Part shown: in pieces, positions 18,524 to 26,491 of the stretch
Layout: each line of letters begins with the position of its first letter
How positions within the stretch are numbered: position 1 is the stretch's first letter
From: Roseivirga sp. UBA6052
Lineage (GTDB): Bacteria > Bacteroidota > Bacteroidia > Cytophagales > Cyclobacteriaceae
Assembly (NCBI GenBank): GCA_002427755.1
Contig: DIYO01000009.1
Coordinates: 313,296 to 377,295 of the forward strand
Length of the DNA: 64,000 bases
Reading direction: 5' to 3'
The notes under the pieces: generated by a model
The model's input: the letters and a program-made list of their open reading frames with translations, nothing else
Told to the model about the DNA's origin: nothing
Databases searched by the model: none
Made by a program: the position numbers and the translations under genes

Positions 18524-20905
18524 CTACTCGTAGCGGAGTGATTTTGATGGATTTGCCATAGCTGCCTTAACAGATTGGAAAGTAACAGTGAGCACGGCTA
18601 TAGCTAGAGCCGCAAAAGCCGAAATAGCAAACCACATCCAATTAAGTTCTACCCGATATTCATAATCACTCAACCATGTAGACATGAGATAATAGGCCAG
18701 TGGCACTGCTAAAATTATGGCTACCGCAATAAGTTTAGAGAACTGCTTTGAAAGCAGCGCTACAATTCCAGTTACAGATGCTCCGAGCACTTTTCTTACA
18801 CCAATTTCTTTTGTTTTTTGCTCGGCTGTGAATGCCGAAAGTCCGAACAAGCCTAAGCAAGCGATGAATATGGCAAGCCAAGTAAAGCTAAACACTAAAC
18901 GACCAAATCGTTCATCTGAAGCGTACTGTTGACCAAACTCTTCATCGAAAAATCTATACTCTAATGGGCTATTTGGAAAAACCTCGTTCCATGAAGATTG
19001 TATATAATCCATAGTTTCAGACACATTGGCTGCACTAAACTTGATAGCCAAATTTCCACCACCATTTGGATTATAAACCATGGCCAGTGGTTCAATCTTA
19101 TGCCTCATATTGGTGAAGTGAAAGTCTTTTACCACTCCAATAACCTGACGTTCTTGCTGTCCCATTGAAATGGTTTTGCCAATAGGTTCATCCCATGTTA
19201 ACTCACGCACCATGGCCTCATTTATTAGCACCGCTTGTTGAGGATCAGTCTGCATATCTCTGTCAAATGCTCTACCATCAACAACCTCCATTTCCATCAC
19301 ATCCATGTAGCTTTCATCGAATGCGAGCACTGAAATGATCCAAGTATCATCCTCAGGGACACCCTCAGGACGTACTCCCCTACGGCCAAAAGTTCGACCA
19401 GGCATACCACCTGTTCTAGCTGTTTTGATAATGTCAGGATTCTGTTCCAGTTTGTTCATGAAAACCGGCATGGACTGTTGCAAGCTCTGATTGCCGACAT
19501 TTAATGTAACCACTTGTTCGGGGTCAAATCCCTTATCAATATTTCTTTGATGCTGCAGTTGGTCATAGACAATGGCAGTACCAATGATCATACTAATAGA
19601 GATGGTAAATTGAAAAATCACCAGAGACCTTCTGAGCAAAATACCTTTTGAACTTGTCTTGAAAGAGCCTCTAAGAATACTAATTGGATTAAAGCCAGAC
19701 AGCATAAAGGCAGGATAGCTTCCGGAAAACACACCTAGAACAAGGACAAAAAGAAGCCCACCAAAAAACCATGTTGTATTGGCAAGAAAATGTGAAGCCA
19801 GATTACCTTCAATCGGTAAATTGATGAAAGAACCTGTCAAGGCTACAAGGCCGATAGCCAAAACAAAAGACACTAAACACAACACCACAGATTCAATCAT
19901 AAACTGATTGATCAGTTGTAGTCTAAAAGCACCAAACACCTTTCTAACACCAACTTCTTGCGCTCTATTGGCAGATCTTGCCGTAGACAAATTCATGAAA
20001 TTGAAACTGGCAATTAAAATGACAAACAGACCAACAGCACCTAAAGTATAGACATAGTTGATGTCTGTTTTATTTAGGTTATAATTCTCAAATAGAATCC
20101 CGCTAGATTTTAAATGCACATCGGAAAGCGGCTGAAGCGTAACTTTGAAATTCTCCCCTACATCATTATCTCTAATGAGCGTTTCCATCTTAGCCTCTAG
20201 GCTTTCTTCAACGCTTGGATCAGTTACTTGAACATAAGTGACCGTGCTGATGCTTCTCCAGCTATTGATAAAGTTGTAAAAGCCTGAAGTCGTATCAGAT
20301 TGCTCCATGGAAACCACCACATCAAAATCTAAGTGAGAGTTTTCGGTTATGTCTTTCATAACACCCACTACCTCCAATCCGGTTTGACCAGGTATATCAA
20401 TTCTCTTACCTAAAGGATTCTCATCACCAAACATGGTGCTGGCCATACTTTCAGATATCACTAAGGTATTGGGCTCAGTTAAAGCGTTATTTACATCACC
20501 ATCAATTACCTTAAAATCAAATACCTCGAACAAAGATGGTTCTGCATAAGCAAAGTTTTCGGTGTAGAAACCTTGTTCCTCATAACTGACTAGCTGCCTA
20601 CCTTGAGGGAGCATTCTGACTCTATTTTCAACTTCAGGGAAATTAGATTCCATGGCATCTCCTAACATGGGCATAGTAATGCCCACAAGGTTACTACTAA
20701 CCCCAAGTGCTTCGTCTATCGTGAGAACCCTGAAAATATTATCAGACTTGCTATGAAAACGATCATAACTCAACTCATTCTGAACAAAAAGAAAAATGAT
20801 GATACAACAGGCCATCCCAATTGATAAGCCAAGAATGTTGATGATTGACGTGCCTTTGCTCTTGTAGAGACTACGCACAGCAATTTTGATGTAGTTTTTA
20901 AACAT
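18524..20905 (-). CDS. MacB/FtsX-like ABC permease without a linked ATPase
   Basis: 793 residues. The N-terminus MFKNYIKIAVRSLYKSKGTS plus a membrane helix at about 20-42 is typical of the large Bacteroidota permease family. It has a MacB periplasmic domain, FtsX block one (about 285-420), a second periplasmic domain, and a final FtsX block (about 670-785) containing EQKTKEIGVRKVLGAS. No ATPase gene is adjacent, which is common for this family; a distant ATPase is probably used. Such permeases have been linked to antimicrobial resistance and efflux, but the substrate cannot be read here. It lies downstream of an S41 protease on the same strand, separated by 77 bases. Confidence 0.88.
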   Translation of the reverse strand: MFKNYIKIAVRSLYKSKGTSIINILGLSIGMACCIIIFLFVQNELSYDRFHSKSDNIFRVLTIDEALGVSSNLVGITMPMLGDAMESNFPEVENRVRMLPQGRQLVSYEEQGFYTENFAYAEPSLFEVFDFKVIDGDVNNALTEPNTLVISESMASTMFGDENPLGKRIDIPGQTGLEVVGVMKDITENSHLDFDVVVSMEQSDTTSGFYNFINSWRSISTVTYVQVTDPSVEESLEAKMETLIRDNDVGENFKVTLQPLSDVHLKSSGILFENYNLNKTDINYVYTLGAVGLFVILIASFNFMNLSTARSANRAQEVGVRKVFGAFRLQLINQFMIESVVLCLVSFVLAIGLVALTGSFINLPIEGNLASHFLANTTWFFGGLLFVLVLGVFSGSYPAFMLSGFNPISILRGSFKTSSKGILLRRSLVIFQFTISISMIIGTAIVYDQLQHQRNIDKGFDPEQVVTLNVGNQSLQQSMPVFMNKLEQNPDIIKTARTGGMPGRTFGRRGVRPEGVPEDDTWIISVLAFDESYMDVMEMEVVDGRAFDRDMQTDPQQAVLINEAMVRELTWDEPIGKTISMGQQERQVIGVVKDFHFTNMRHKIEPLAMVYNPNGGGNLAIKFSAANVSETMDYIQSSWNEVFPNSPLEYRFFDEEFGQQYASDERFGRLVFSFTWLAIFIACLGLFGLSAFTAEQKTKEIGVRKVLGASVTGIVALLSKQFSKLIAVAIILAVPLAYYLMSTWLSDYEYRVELNWMWFAISAFAALAIAVLTVTFQSVKAAMANPSKSLRYE

Positions 20906-20982
20906 GACCTTAGTTTTTAACCTTGATGAATTTAGAGAGTAAAAAGTTGGAGCAATACAGTATTTATGTAAGTGGTTACATT

Positions 20983-21924
20983 TTATTTTCTACTAATATC
21001 TTCTTGAGCCAATTCAATGGCCTTATCAAGAGCTTTTTCAGAAGACATGGCAATGTGTGGGTCAATACCTACGCCTTCCCAATTTGTATTAGTTATGGGA
21101 TTTATCGCTCTACCTTGAGGGACATTCACAATAAAACCATCTTCTATAATCATAGGACCTCCAGGATGAGCTCCCCCACCAGTGGTCTCTCCAATGATAG
21201 TCGCTCGCTCTAGGTTTTTAAGATTATAGGTAAACTCTTCGGCCGCGGAAAAAGTATAGTCGCTGGTTAACACATAAACAGGCACATCTGGTCTATTTAC
21301 GGATACATCTTTAGGATGCGTCCAACTCTCTTCGTAACGATCTGCCGGTCTCCAGTAGAATGTATTTAGATGAACAGGTTCAGGTCCAAAAAGATAGCTT
21401 GAAATAAACCTGATCATAGAAGGTGACCCTCCTCCATTTCTTCTTAAGTCAAATATGATAGCATCTGCCTGAATCAATTTATCCATAGCTTCTCTGGCCA
21501 CCTCTTCCGCATTTCCTATGCCTGCAAAGCCTCTCAAATCCAAATAACCTATGTTACCATCTAAGATGGAAACTTCTTGAAAACCATAATTCTTAGGCCC
21601 TTGCCGCCCTGTAGATCTAGGACCCTCATTCATTCTTTTTGCCCGTGCAGGATTATGAGTAACCCGAATGTGCCTATCATTAATGATTGATCTCAAATCA
21701 ACCTGTAAAGCATCAGCTAATGCACTTCTATTTTCAATGCTTGCATATGTGCCATCTTTAATTTTACTATGAAGTAAATCATACATGTCCTGACCCTTCT
21801 CAGGATAAACGTAGTTTTTATTCATAATATCAGCCAGCCTTTCAACAATAGCTTGATGATTAAACTCTTGTGCTTGAGATGTAATGGCTATAAAAAGTAG
21901 AGCTGTTAAAAAATGACTTTTCAT
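20983..21924 (-). CDS. S41-family peptidase, short (IRBP-like) form
   Basis: 313 residues with a signal peptide (MKSHFLTALLFIAITSQAQ). An N-terminal helical region contains NKNYVYPEKGQDMYDLL and a DRHIRV motif. The S41 core has IIFDLRRNGGGSPSM, the serine in TSDYTFSAAEEF near residue 225 and GETTGGGAHPGG. This is the S41B/IRBP-like group, without the PDZ domain seen in the longer protease at 16310. The product is probably periplasmic; substrate unknown. A short inverted repeat lies 16 bases upstream, and a MarR-family gene lies upstream on the same strand. Confidence 0.87.
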   Translation of the reverse strand: MKSHFLTALLFIAITSQAQEFNHQAIVERLADIMNKNYVYPEKGQDMYDLLHSKIKDGTYASIENRSALADALQVDLRSIINDRHIRVTHNPARAKRMNEGPRSTGRQGPKNYGFQEVSILDGNIGYLDLRGFAGIGNAEEVAREAMDKLIQADAIIFDLRRNGGGSPSMIRFISSYLFGPEPVHLNTFYWRPADRYEESWTHPKDVSVNRPDVPVYVLTSDYTFSAAEEFTYNLKNLERATIIGETTGGGAHPGGPMIIEDGFIVNVPQGRAINPITNTNWEGVGIDPHIAMSSEKALDKAIELAQEDISRK

Positions 21925-21939
21925 ATCTGAGTTCTTTAG

Positions 21940-21951
21940 GTAAGTGCTTAC
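21940..21951. promoter_or_regulatory. Inverted repeat upstream of the S41 peptidase (possible operator)
   Basis: GTAAG-TG-CTTAC, two perfect 5-base arms with a 2-base centre, 16 bases upstream of the peptidase ATG and between it and a MarR gene. The position suits an operator, but the arms are short and chance is possible. Confidence 0.25.
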
Positions 21952-22050
21952 GTTTTAATATGTGAAAAAGATTCAATCGTTAACACTCAATAACACTTTT
22001 TGATCATTCGACTTGGAAGAAAGTCTCGATTCTGTAGAAAATGCTTAATT

Positions 22051-22518
22051 CTATTTCAATCTATCTAGCATGGAATGCTTATCTAATGCCTGCTCAACCA
22101 AGTCTAAAGCATTTAATAAATCGGCTGATTCCGCGAGCAAGTCATCATTCGCCTTTTTTATTTTCTCCCATAGTGGGCTCATTTTCACAACAAGCCCATT
22201 GCCCTTCTTTGATAGCTTTAGGATTCTCTTTCTCTGATCGTTGCTATCACGAAACTCTTCCACAAATCCTTTATTGACTAGAGTATTGGCTACTTGATTT
22301 ACAGCCGGGTGTGTCTGATTGAGCATGCCGGCTAATTGCGTTACCGAGAACTCAGCACCATCCTTAAGAGCATATATAAAAGTGAACCACCGCGGTTCAA
22401 ACTCAACATCAGAATTCTTATAGAACTGAGCCACATCTCCAGCTAATCTATCGCTCAGATTTTTTAAGCGGGTAGCCAAAGCCAGGCTACCCAATTCATT
22501 GATTATGTTTTTGCTCAA
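22051..22518 (-). CDS. MarR-family transcriptional regulator
   Basis: 155 residues. The winged-helix core is visible: FTFIYALKDGAEFSVTQLAG, then the recognition-helix region LNQTHPAVNQVANTLVNKGFVEE, and the wing DSNDQRKRILKLSKKG. The start is TTG at 22518, directly after the stop of the upstream BNR-repeat gene with no gap. No ATG lies in frame nearby that would keep the N-terminal dimerisation helix. The head-to-tail join suggests translational coupling with the BNR gene, so regulator and surface protein may be made together. Possible targets are its own operon or the S41 peptidase downstream (inference). Confidence 0.85.
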   Translation of the reverse strand: MSKNIINELGSLALATRLKNLSDRLAGDVAQFYKNSDVEFEPRWFTFIYALKDGAEFSVTQLAGMLNQTHPAVNQVANTLVNKGFVEEFRDSNDQRKRILKLSKKGNGLVVKMSPLWEKIKKANDDLLAESADLLNALDLVEQALDKHSMLDRLK

Positions 22519-25500
22519 TTACTTTTTCTTTTTTGGAGCAATAAACGGCACATTCTCCGATCTTATCAATGCCATTAATTCCTCTAAACTCGATTCAATT
22601 CCGCCAGCACCGGCCATTACTTGATTATACTGATCCTTGAGGTCTTTTACCCTCTGCTTTTGACCATCAGTCACAGGAGGCTCTATACCATCAATGGTTC
22701 CATAGATATGTAATAGCTGCACTTCCAATTTGTTCTCAAAATTGATTACATCTTGGAAAGTCTTTTGCTTTGGCTGAATCAATTCATCTTCGAAATCAGT
22801 GATTTCCTCAACAATCTGATCTACCATATCATGAACAGATTCAAATTCATCTTTGTCAATTCTAGATTTTAAATCATTAATCTGAGCTCTCACTGATCTG
22901 ATATCATTGGCAGTCTCTTGAAGCTCTTCAATTAAGACGCGAACCTCCTCTAATAACGTTTGTTGCTCTTGGTATTGAGCCGATGAAGCAGACCAACGCG
23001 GATCAGGCTTAACTTCTAAATCCTTAATTACGGTCCAATCTCCATAAGTGATTTTCGCTTTATACAAACCTGGGGCAGCTCTATGCCCACCAGCACCAAG
23101 TCCCATAAATACACCATCAACGCCATCAAAATTGGTCATGGAAAGATTCCAATTGATTCTGTTCATTCCAGATTTCTTAGACATCTTCTCTTGTCTCTCT
23201 TTAGCACCTGTAGAGGAAGAACGGACAACATCTCCATTGGCATTCATAAACTCTACACTCATCGGAATTGAATCAACATTGTCTTTAATGTAGTACATGA
23301 TGGTGAACCCAGGATAAGGATTTTGACCCGTTGTTCTGCTACCACTTCTGAAGGCATTATCTCTAATGGCCACTTCAGGTTCGTAAACATAAAAATCTGA
23401 CTGAGCCGCATCTTTTAGCTCGTATAACGGATTCAAATCGTCCATTACCCAGAAAGCTCTTCCCTGAGTAGCGATGATCAGGTCATTGCCATTTACCATT
23501 AAATCCGTAATCGGTACTATAGGTAGGTTTCTTTGGAAATCATTCCACTTAACACCTCCATCAAAAGAAATGTATAATCCTGTTTCAGTTCCGGCATAGA
23601 GCAAATCTTTATGATTTGGATCTTCTCTCACTACTCTCACATGCGCTTCTTCTGCTATACCATCTACTAGCCTCGTCCAAGTCTGACCATAATCAGTTGA
23701 CTTGAAAATGTGAGGTGTAAAATCATTGTATTTGTATTTATTGAAAGCCACATAAACAGTACCTGGAGTATGTGGCGAAACCTCAATCTGATTTACCATA
23801 CCGTTACCCGTATTTGGAATGGTGATCTCTGACCAGTTAGCACCTCCATCTTTTGTAATGTGCAACATGCCATCATCCGCCCCTGTATAAATAACATCTG
23901 GTGTATGTGGCGATTCAGCTACATAATAAATGGCATGATAGATTTCTCCACCAGCACCTTCATTTGTAATGGGTCCACCACCCCAGTTGATTTTTGTTGA
24001 ATCGTTTCTGGTTAAATCTGGGCTAATCTCCTGCCAAGTGATTCCACGATTGGTAGTTTTTAATAATTTGTTTCCCGCATGATAGATCACGGAAGGATCG
24101 TGTTTAGAAGCAATTATTGGAGCGTTCCAATTAAATCGATACTTCATGTTTCTAGGGTTGGTTCCTAAGCCTTGATAAGGATAGGCCATCACATCTTTAG
24201 TCTGTTTCGTGTTTCTATTCCACTCGCTTATAATTCCTTGATAACAACCTGAATAAATAAACTCCGGATCATCTGGATCGAAAGCAGAATACGCACTCTC
24301 GCAACCTCCTACAGGGAAGAAATCTCTATTTGAGATACCCGAACCATTCACCCTTGATGCTATTGAGACCGAACTATTGTCTTGCTGACCGCCATAAATT
24401 CTATAAGGAAATTGCCTATCGGCATTTACGCGATAGAATTGAGCAGTGGGTTGATTGTCTTGTCTAGACCAATCTGCCCCTCCGTTGATGGTAACGTTAG
24501 CCCCACCATCATTGGCATTAACCATGTATTGCGGATGCTCAGGGTTGATCCAAACTTGATGATTATCACCATGTGGTGTACCTAGATTTCTGAAAGTTCT
24601 TCCATTATCGGTTGATTCAACCAAAGGAGCATTCATCACATACACTGCATCCTCATCAGTGGGATGAGCTTGAATGTGCATGTAGTACCAAGAACGCGCA
24701 ATTAACAATCGATCGCCATTAATCAAGCGCCAGTTATTACCACCATCATCAGATCGGTAAAGTCCTCCTTTATTGGCTTCAACTATAGCCCATACCTTGC
24801 TTGGGTTAGCCCTTGAAACGGAGATTCCCATTTTACCTAAAGTGCCTTTAGGTAATCCCTTGGTCATTTTTGTCCAAGTGTCTCCTCCATCTGTGGACTT
24901 CCATAAGCCACTACCTGGTCCTCCACTCTGGACTTTCCATGGGAATCTTCTATGATCCCAATATGCCGCATAAATCACACGTGGATTTGTCATGTCCATG
25001 CTCAGGTCACTAATCCCTGAATTCTCATCTACATAGTGTACTTTTTCCCAAGAATCTCCGCCATCGGTAGAGCGGTAAATACCTCTGTCTTCGGTAGCAC
25101 CGTACGGGCTTCCTTGAGCTCCAACCAATAGAACATCTGGGTTATTAGGGTGAACTACAATTTTTGAAATATGCCTAGTACGATCTAAGCCCACATGCTT
25201 CCAAGTTTTTCCAGCGTCAGTTGATTTATAGACACCATCTCCATGCGAAGTCATTACACCTCGAACCGGAGCCTCACCCATTCCGACATAGACTACATTA
25301 GGATCTGACTCAGAAACCGTAATAGCTCCTACTGAGGCCGTATTGAAAAAACCGTCTGACACATTGAACCAGCTTTCACCAGCATCTTCGGTTTTCCAGA
25401 CTCCTCCTGTAGCTCCCATGTAGTAAGTCATAGGATCTTGTACTACACCGGCTACTGCAGTAGCTCGGCCTCCACGGAAAGGCCCCACTAAGCGGAACTC

Positions 25501-25638
25501 CATGGCATTGTATAAGGCAGTATCATAGCTCACTCCCACTGGAGCTGCTTCTTTTCTTTTTCTTCTCTGTGCAAATGAATCGGGTGCAAGAACGAGCAAG
25601 GTCAAAATGACCAAACCCATGAACCTAAGTGTTTTCAT
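22519..25638 (-). CDS. Large secreted BNR/VPS10-like beta-propeller protein
   Basis: 1039 residues with a signal peptide (hydrophobic residues 7-22, ending DSFAQ). Repeated Asp-box/BNR motifs of the form S-x-D-x-G-x-T/S-W are plentiful (KTEDAGESW, KSTDAGKTW, RSTDGGDSW, KSTDGGDTW, RSDDGGNNW, KSTDYGQTW), consistent with sortilin/VPS10-type ten-bladed propellers. A C-terminal region of about 250 residues includes a coiled-coil-like stretch near 930-1030 and ends in lysines. Such proteins are often annotated as glycosyl hydrolases, but no catalytic residues can be assigned. It is followed immediately by the MarR gene. Confidence 0.85.
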   Translation of the reverse strand: MKTLRFMGLVILTLLVLAPDSFAQRRKRKEAAPVGVSYDTALYNAMEFRLVGPFRGGRATAVAGVVQDPMTYYMGATGGVWKTEDAGESWFNVSDGFFNTASVGAITVSESDPNVVYVGMGEAPVRGVMTSHGDGVYKSTDAGKTWKHVGLDRTRHISKIVVHPNNPDVLLVGAQGSPYGATEDRGIYRSTDGGDSWEKVHYVDENSGISDLSMDMTNPRVIYAAYWDHRRFPWKVQSGGPGSGLWKSTDGGDTWTKMTKGLPKGTLGKMGISVSRANPSKVWAIVEANKGGLYRSDDGGNNWRLINGDRLLIARSWYYMHIQAHPTDEDAVYVMNAPLVESTDNGRTFRNLGTPHGDNHQVWINPEHPQYMVNANDGGANVTINGGADWSRQDNQPTAQFYRVNADRQFPYRIYGGQQDNSSVSIASRVNGSGISNRDFFPVGGCESAYSAFDPDDPEFIYSGCYQGIISEWNRNTKQTKDVMAYPYQGLGTNPRNMKYRFNWNAPIIASKHDPSVIYHAGNKLLKTTNRGITWQEISPDLTRNDSTKINWGGGPITNEGAGGEIYHAIYYVAESPHTPDVIYTGADDGMLHITKDGGANWSEITIPNTGNGMVNQIEVSPHTPGTVYVAFNKYKYNDFTPHIFKSTDYGQTWTRLVDGIAEEAHVRVVREDPNHKDLLYAGTETGLYISFDGGVKWNDFQRNLPIVPITDLMVNGNDLIIATQGRAFWVMDDLNPLYELKDAAQSDFYVYEPEVAIRDNAFRSGSRTTGQNPYPGFTIMYYIKDNVDSIPMSVEFMNANGDVVRSSSTGAKERQEKMSKKSGMNRINWNLSMTNFDGVDGVFMGLGAGGHRAAPGLYKAKITYGDWTVIKDLEVKPDPRWSASSAQYQEQQTLLEEVRVLIEELQETANDIRSVRAQINDLKSRIDKDEFESVHDMVDQIVEEITDFEDELIQPKQKTFQDVINFENKLEVQLLHIYGTIDGIEPPVTDGQKQRVKDLKDQYNQVMAGAGGIESSLEELMALIRSENVPFIAPKKKK

Positions 25639-25662
25639 GGTATTTAGTTAAGGTTTTCACTT

Positions 25663-25744
25663 CAGTCATTCTGAACCTGCCTTCCGCAGGCAGGCTCGTT
25701 TCAGAATCTTTTCTATTAGATCCTGAAATAAATTCAGGATGACG
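25663..25744. repeat. REP/BIME-like palindromic intergenic element
   Basis: Outer arms GTCATTCTGAA (25665-25675) and TTCAGGATGAC (25733-25743) match as an inverted repeat at 10 of 11 positions. Inner arms TTTCAGAATCT (25699-25709) and AGATCCTGAAA (25718-25728) also match 10 of 11. A CCTGCC/GGCAGG hairpin (25676-25694) sits in the left half. This nested structure resembles dispersed intergenic repeats of Bacteroidota chromosomes. It lies in the divergent gap between the BNR and RidA-like genes. Confidence 0.65.
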
Positions 25745-25848
25745 TACTATAAATTATTAAGGTTGAATGCTTAAGATACGTAGAGCGCTCACCAAAAACC
25801 AAGTCAATTTTGATAAGCGAATTTGTATCTTTCAACAAACTGCAAAAC

Positions 25849-26367
25849 ATGAAAAGAATCAATACCTTCTATTTCCTTCTGTGCATAGTGCTTATCTCTA
25901 GTTGCCAGACAGAACATGATCAAATGCATCAGGAACATCATGGAGATGTTGTGCGATTTGATAGAGCAGGTTCCTCGATTCTTAAAGGAGTAAAAGTCCC
26001 GGCAGGAAAAGCGATGTACTTTGCGAGTGGTATTGTGGCTAATCCGAAGGACGAATCAATTCCTGAAGGGAAAAGAGGTCGATTTGGTGATACATATGAT
26101 CAATCTGTAAGCGCACTAAAACGCATCCAGTCTTATCTGTCCGAAGAGGGATTAGACCTTGAGGATGTTGTGGCTATGAAAGTCTATGTAGCACCAGATC
26201 TTGAAAATGACAATAAGCCTGATTTCCAAGCATGGTTTAAGGCCTATGGCGAATACTTTAATAATGAAACCAATCCAAATAAAGTCGCAAGATCCACCAT
26301 TGGGGTTTACCAATTAGTTGATCCTAATAAATTTATTGAAATAGAGGTAAGAGCGGTTTATCCATAA
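25849..26367 (+). CDS. RidA-family protein with a lipoprotein signal
   Basis: 172 residues from ATG 25849; an in-frame TTG at 25810 would only add a poor N-terminal extension. MKRINTFYFLLCIVLISSCQ is a lipoprotein signal with the lipobox-like ISSC. A short histidine-rich linker (HDQMHQEHHGD) follows, then a RidA/YjgF fold: GKAMYFASGIVANP, DQSVSALKRIQSYLSEEGL, MKVYVAPDL, and VARSTIGVYQL with the conserved arginine used by RidA imine/enamine deaminases, ending FIEIEVRAVYP. Typical RidA is cytosolic and destroys reactive enamines; this copy should be anchored outside the inner membrane. The substrate is unknown. A terminator follows. Confidence 0.85.
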   Translation: MKRINTFYFLLCIVLISSCQTEHDQMHQEHHGDVVRFDRAGSSILKGVKVPAGKAMYFASGIVANPKDESIPEGKRGRFGDTYDQSVSALKRIQSYLSEEGLDLEDVVAMKVYVAPDLENDNKPDFQAWFKAYGEYFNNETNPNKVARSTIGVYQLVDPNKFIEIEVRAVYP

Positions 26368-26396
26368 AAAAGAGGAGCAACCATGCTCCTTTTTTC
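26366..26396 (+). terminator. Rho-independent terminator after the RidA-like gene
   Basis: GGAGCA (26374-26379), loop ACCA, TGCTCC (26384-26389), with an A tract before and six Ts after. It begins at the stop codon. Confidence 0.85.
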
Positions 26397-26400
26397 ATTC

Positions 26401-26484
26401 AGCCCCTCCGTCCTTCGGACACCTTGCCTGCCGAAGGCAGGCTCCCCTATTTTGCTTTGCTGAAGCGAGGAAGGGAAGGACTGT
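26401..26484. repeat. Second palindromic intergenic repeat, sharing a core with the first
   Basis: It holds two small hairpins, GTCC-TTC-GGAC (26410-26420) and GCCTGCC-GAA-GGCAGGC (26426-26442), then a GAAGCGAGGAAGGGAAGGA end. GGCAGGCTC is shared with the element at 25663, so both probably belong to one dispersed family. It fills the gap before the end of clpB. Confidence 0.55.
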
Positions 26485-26491
26485 ATCAAGT

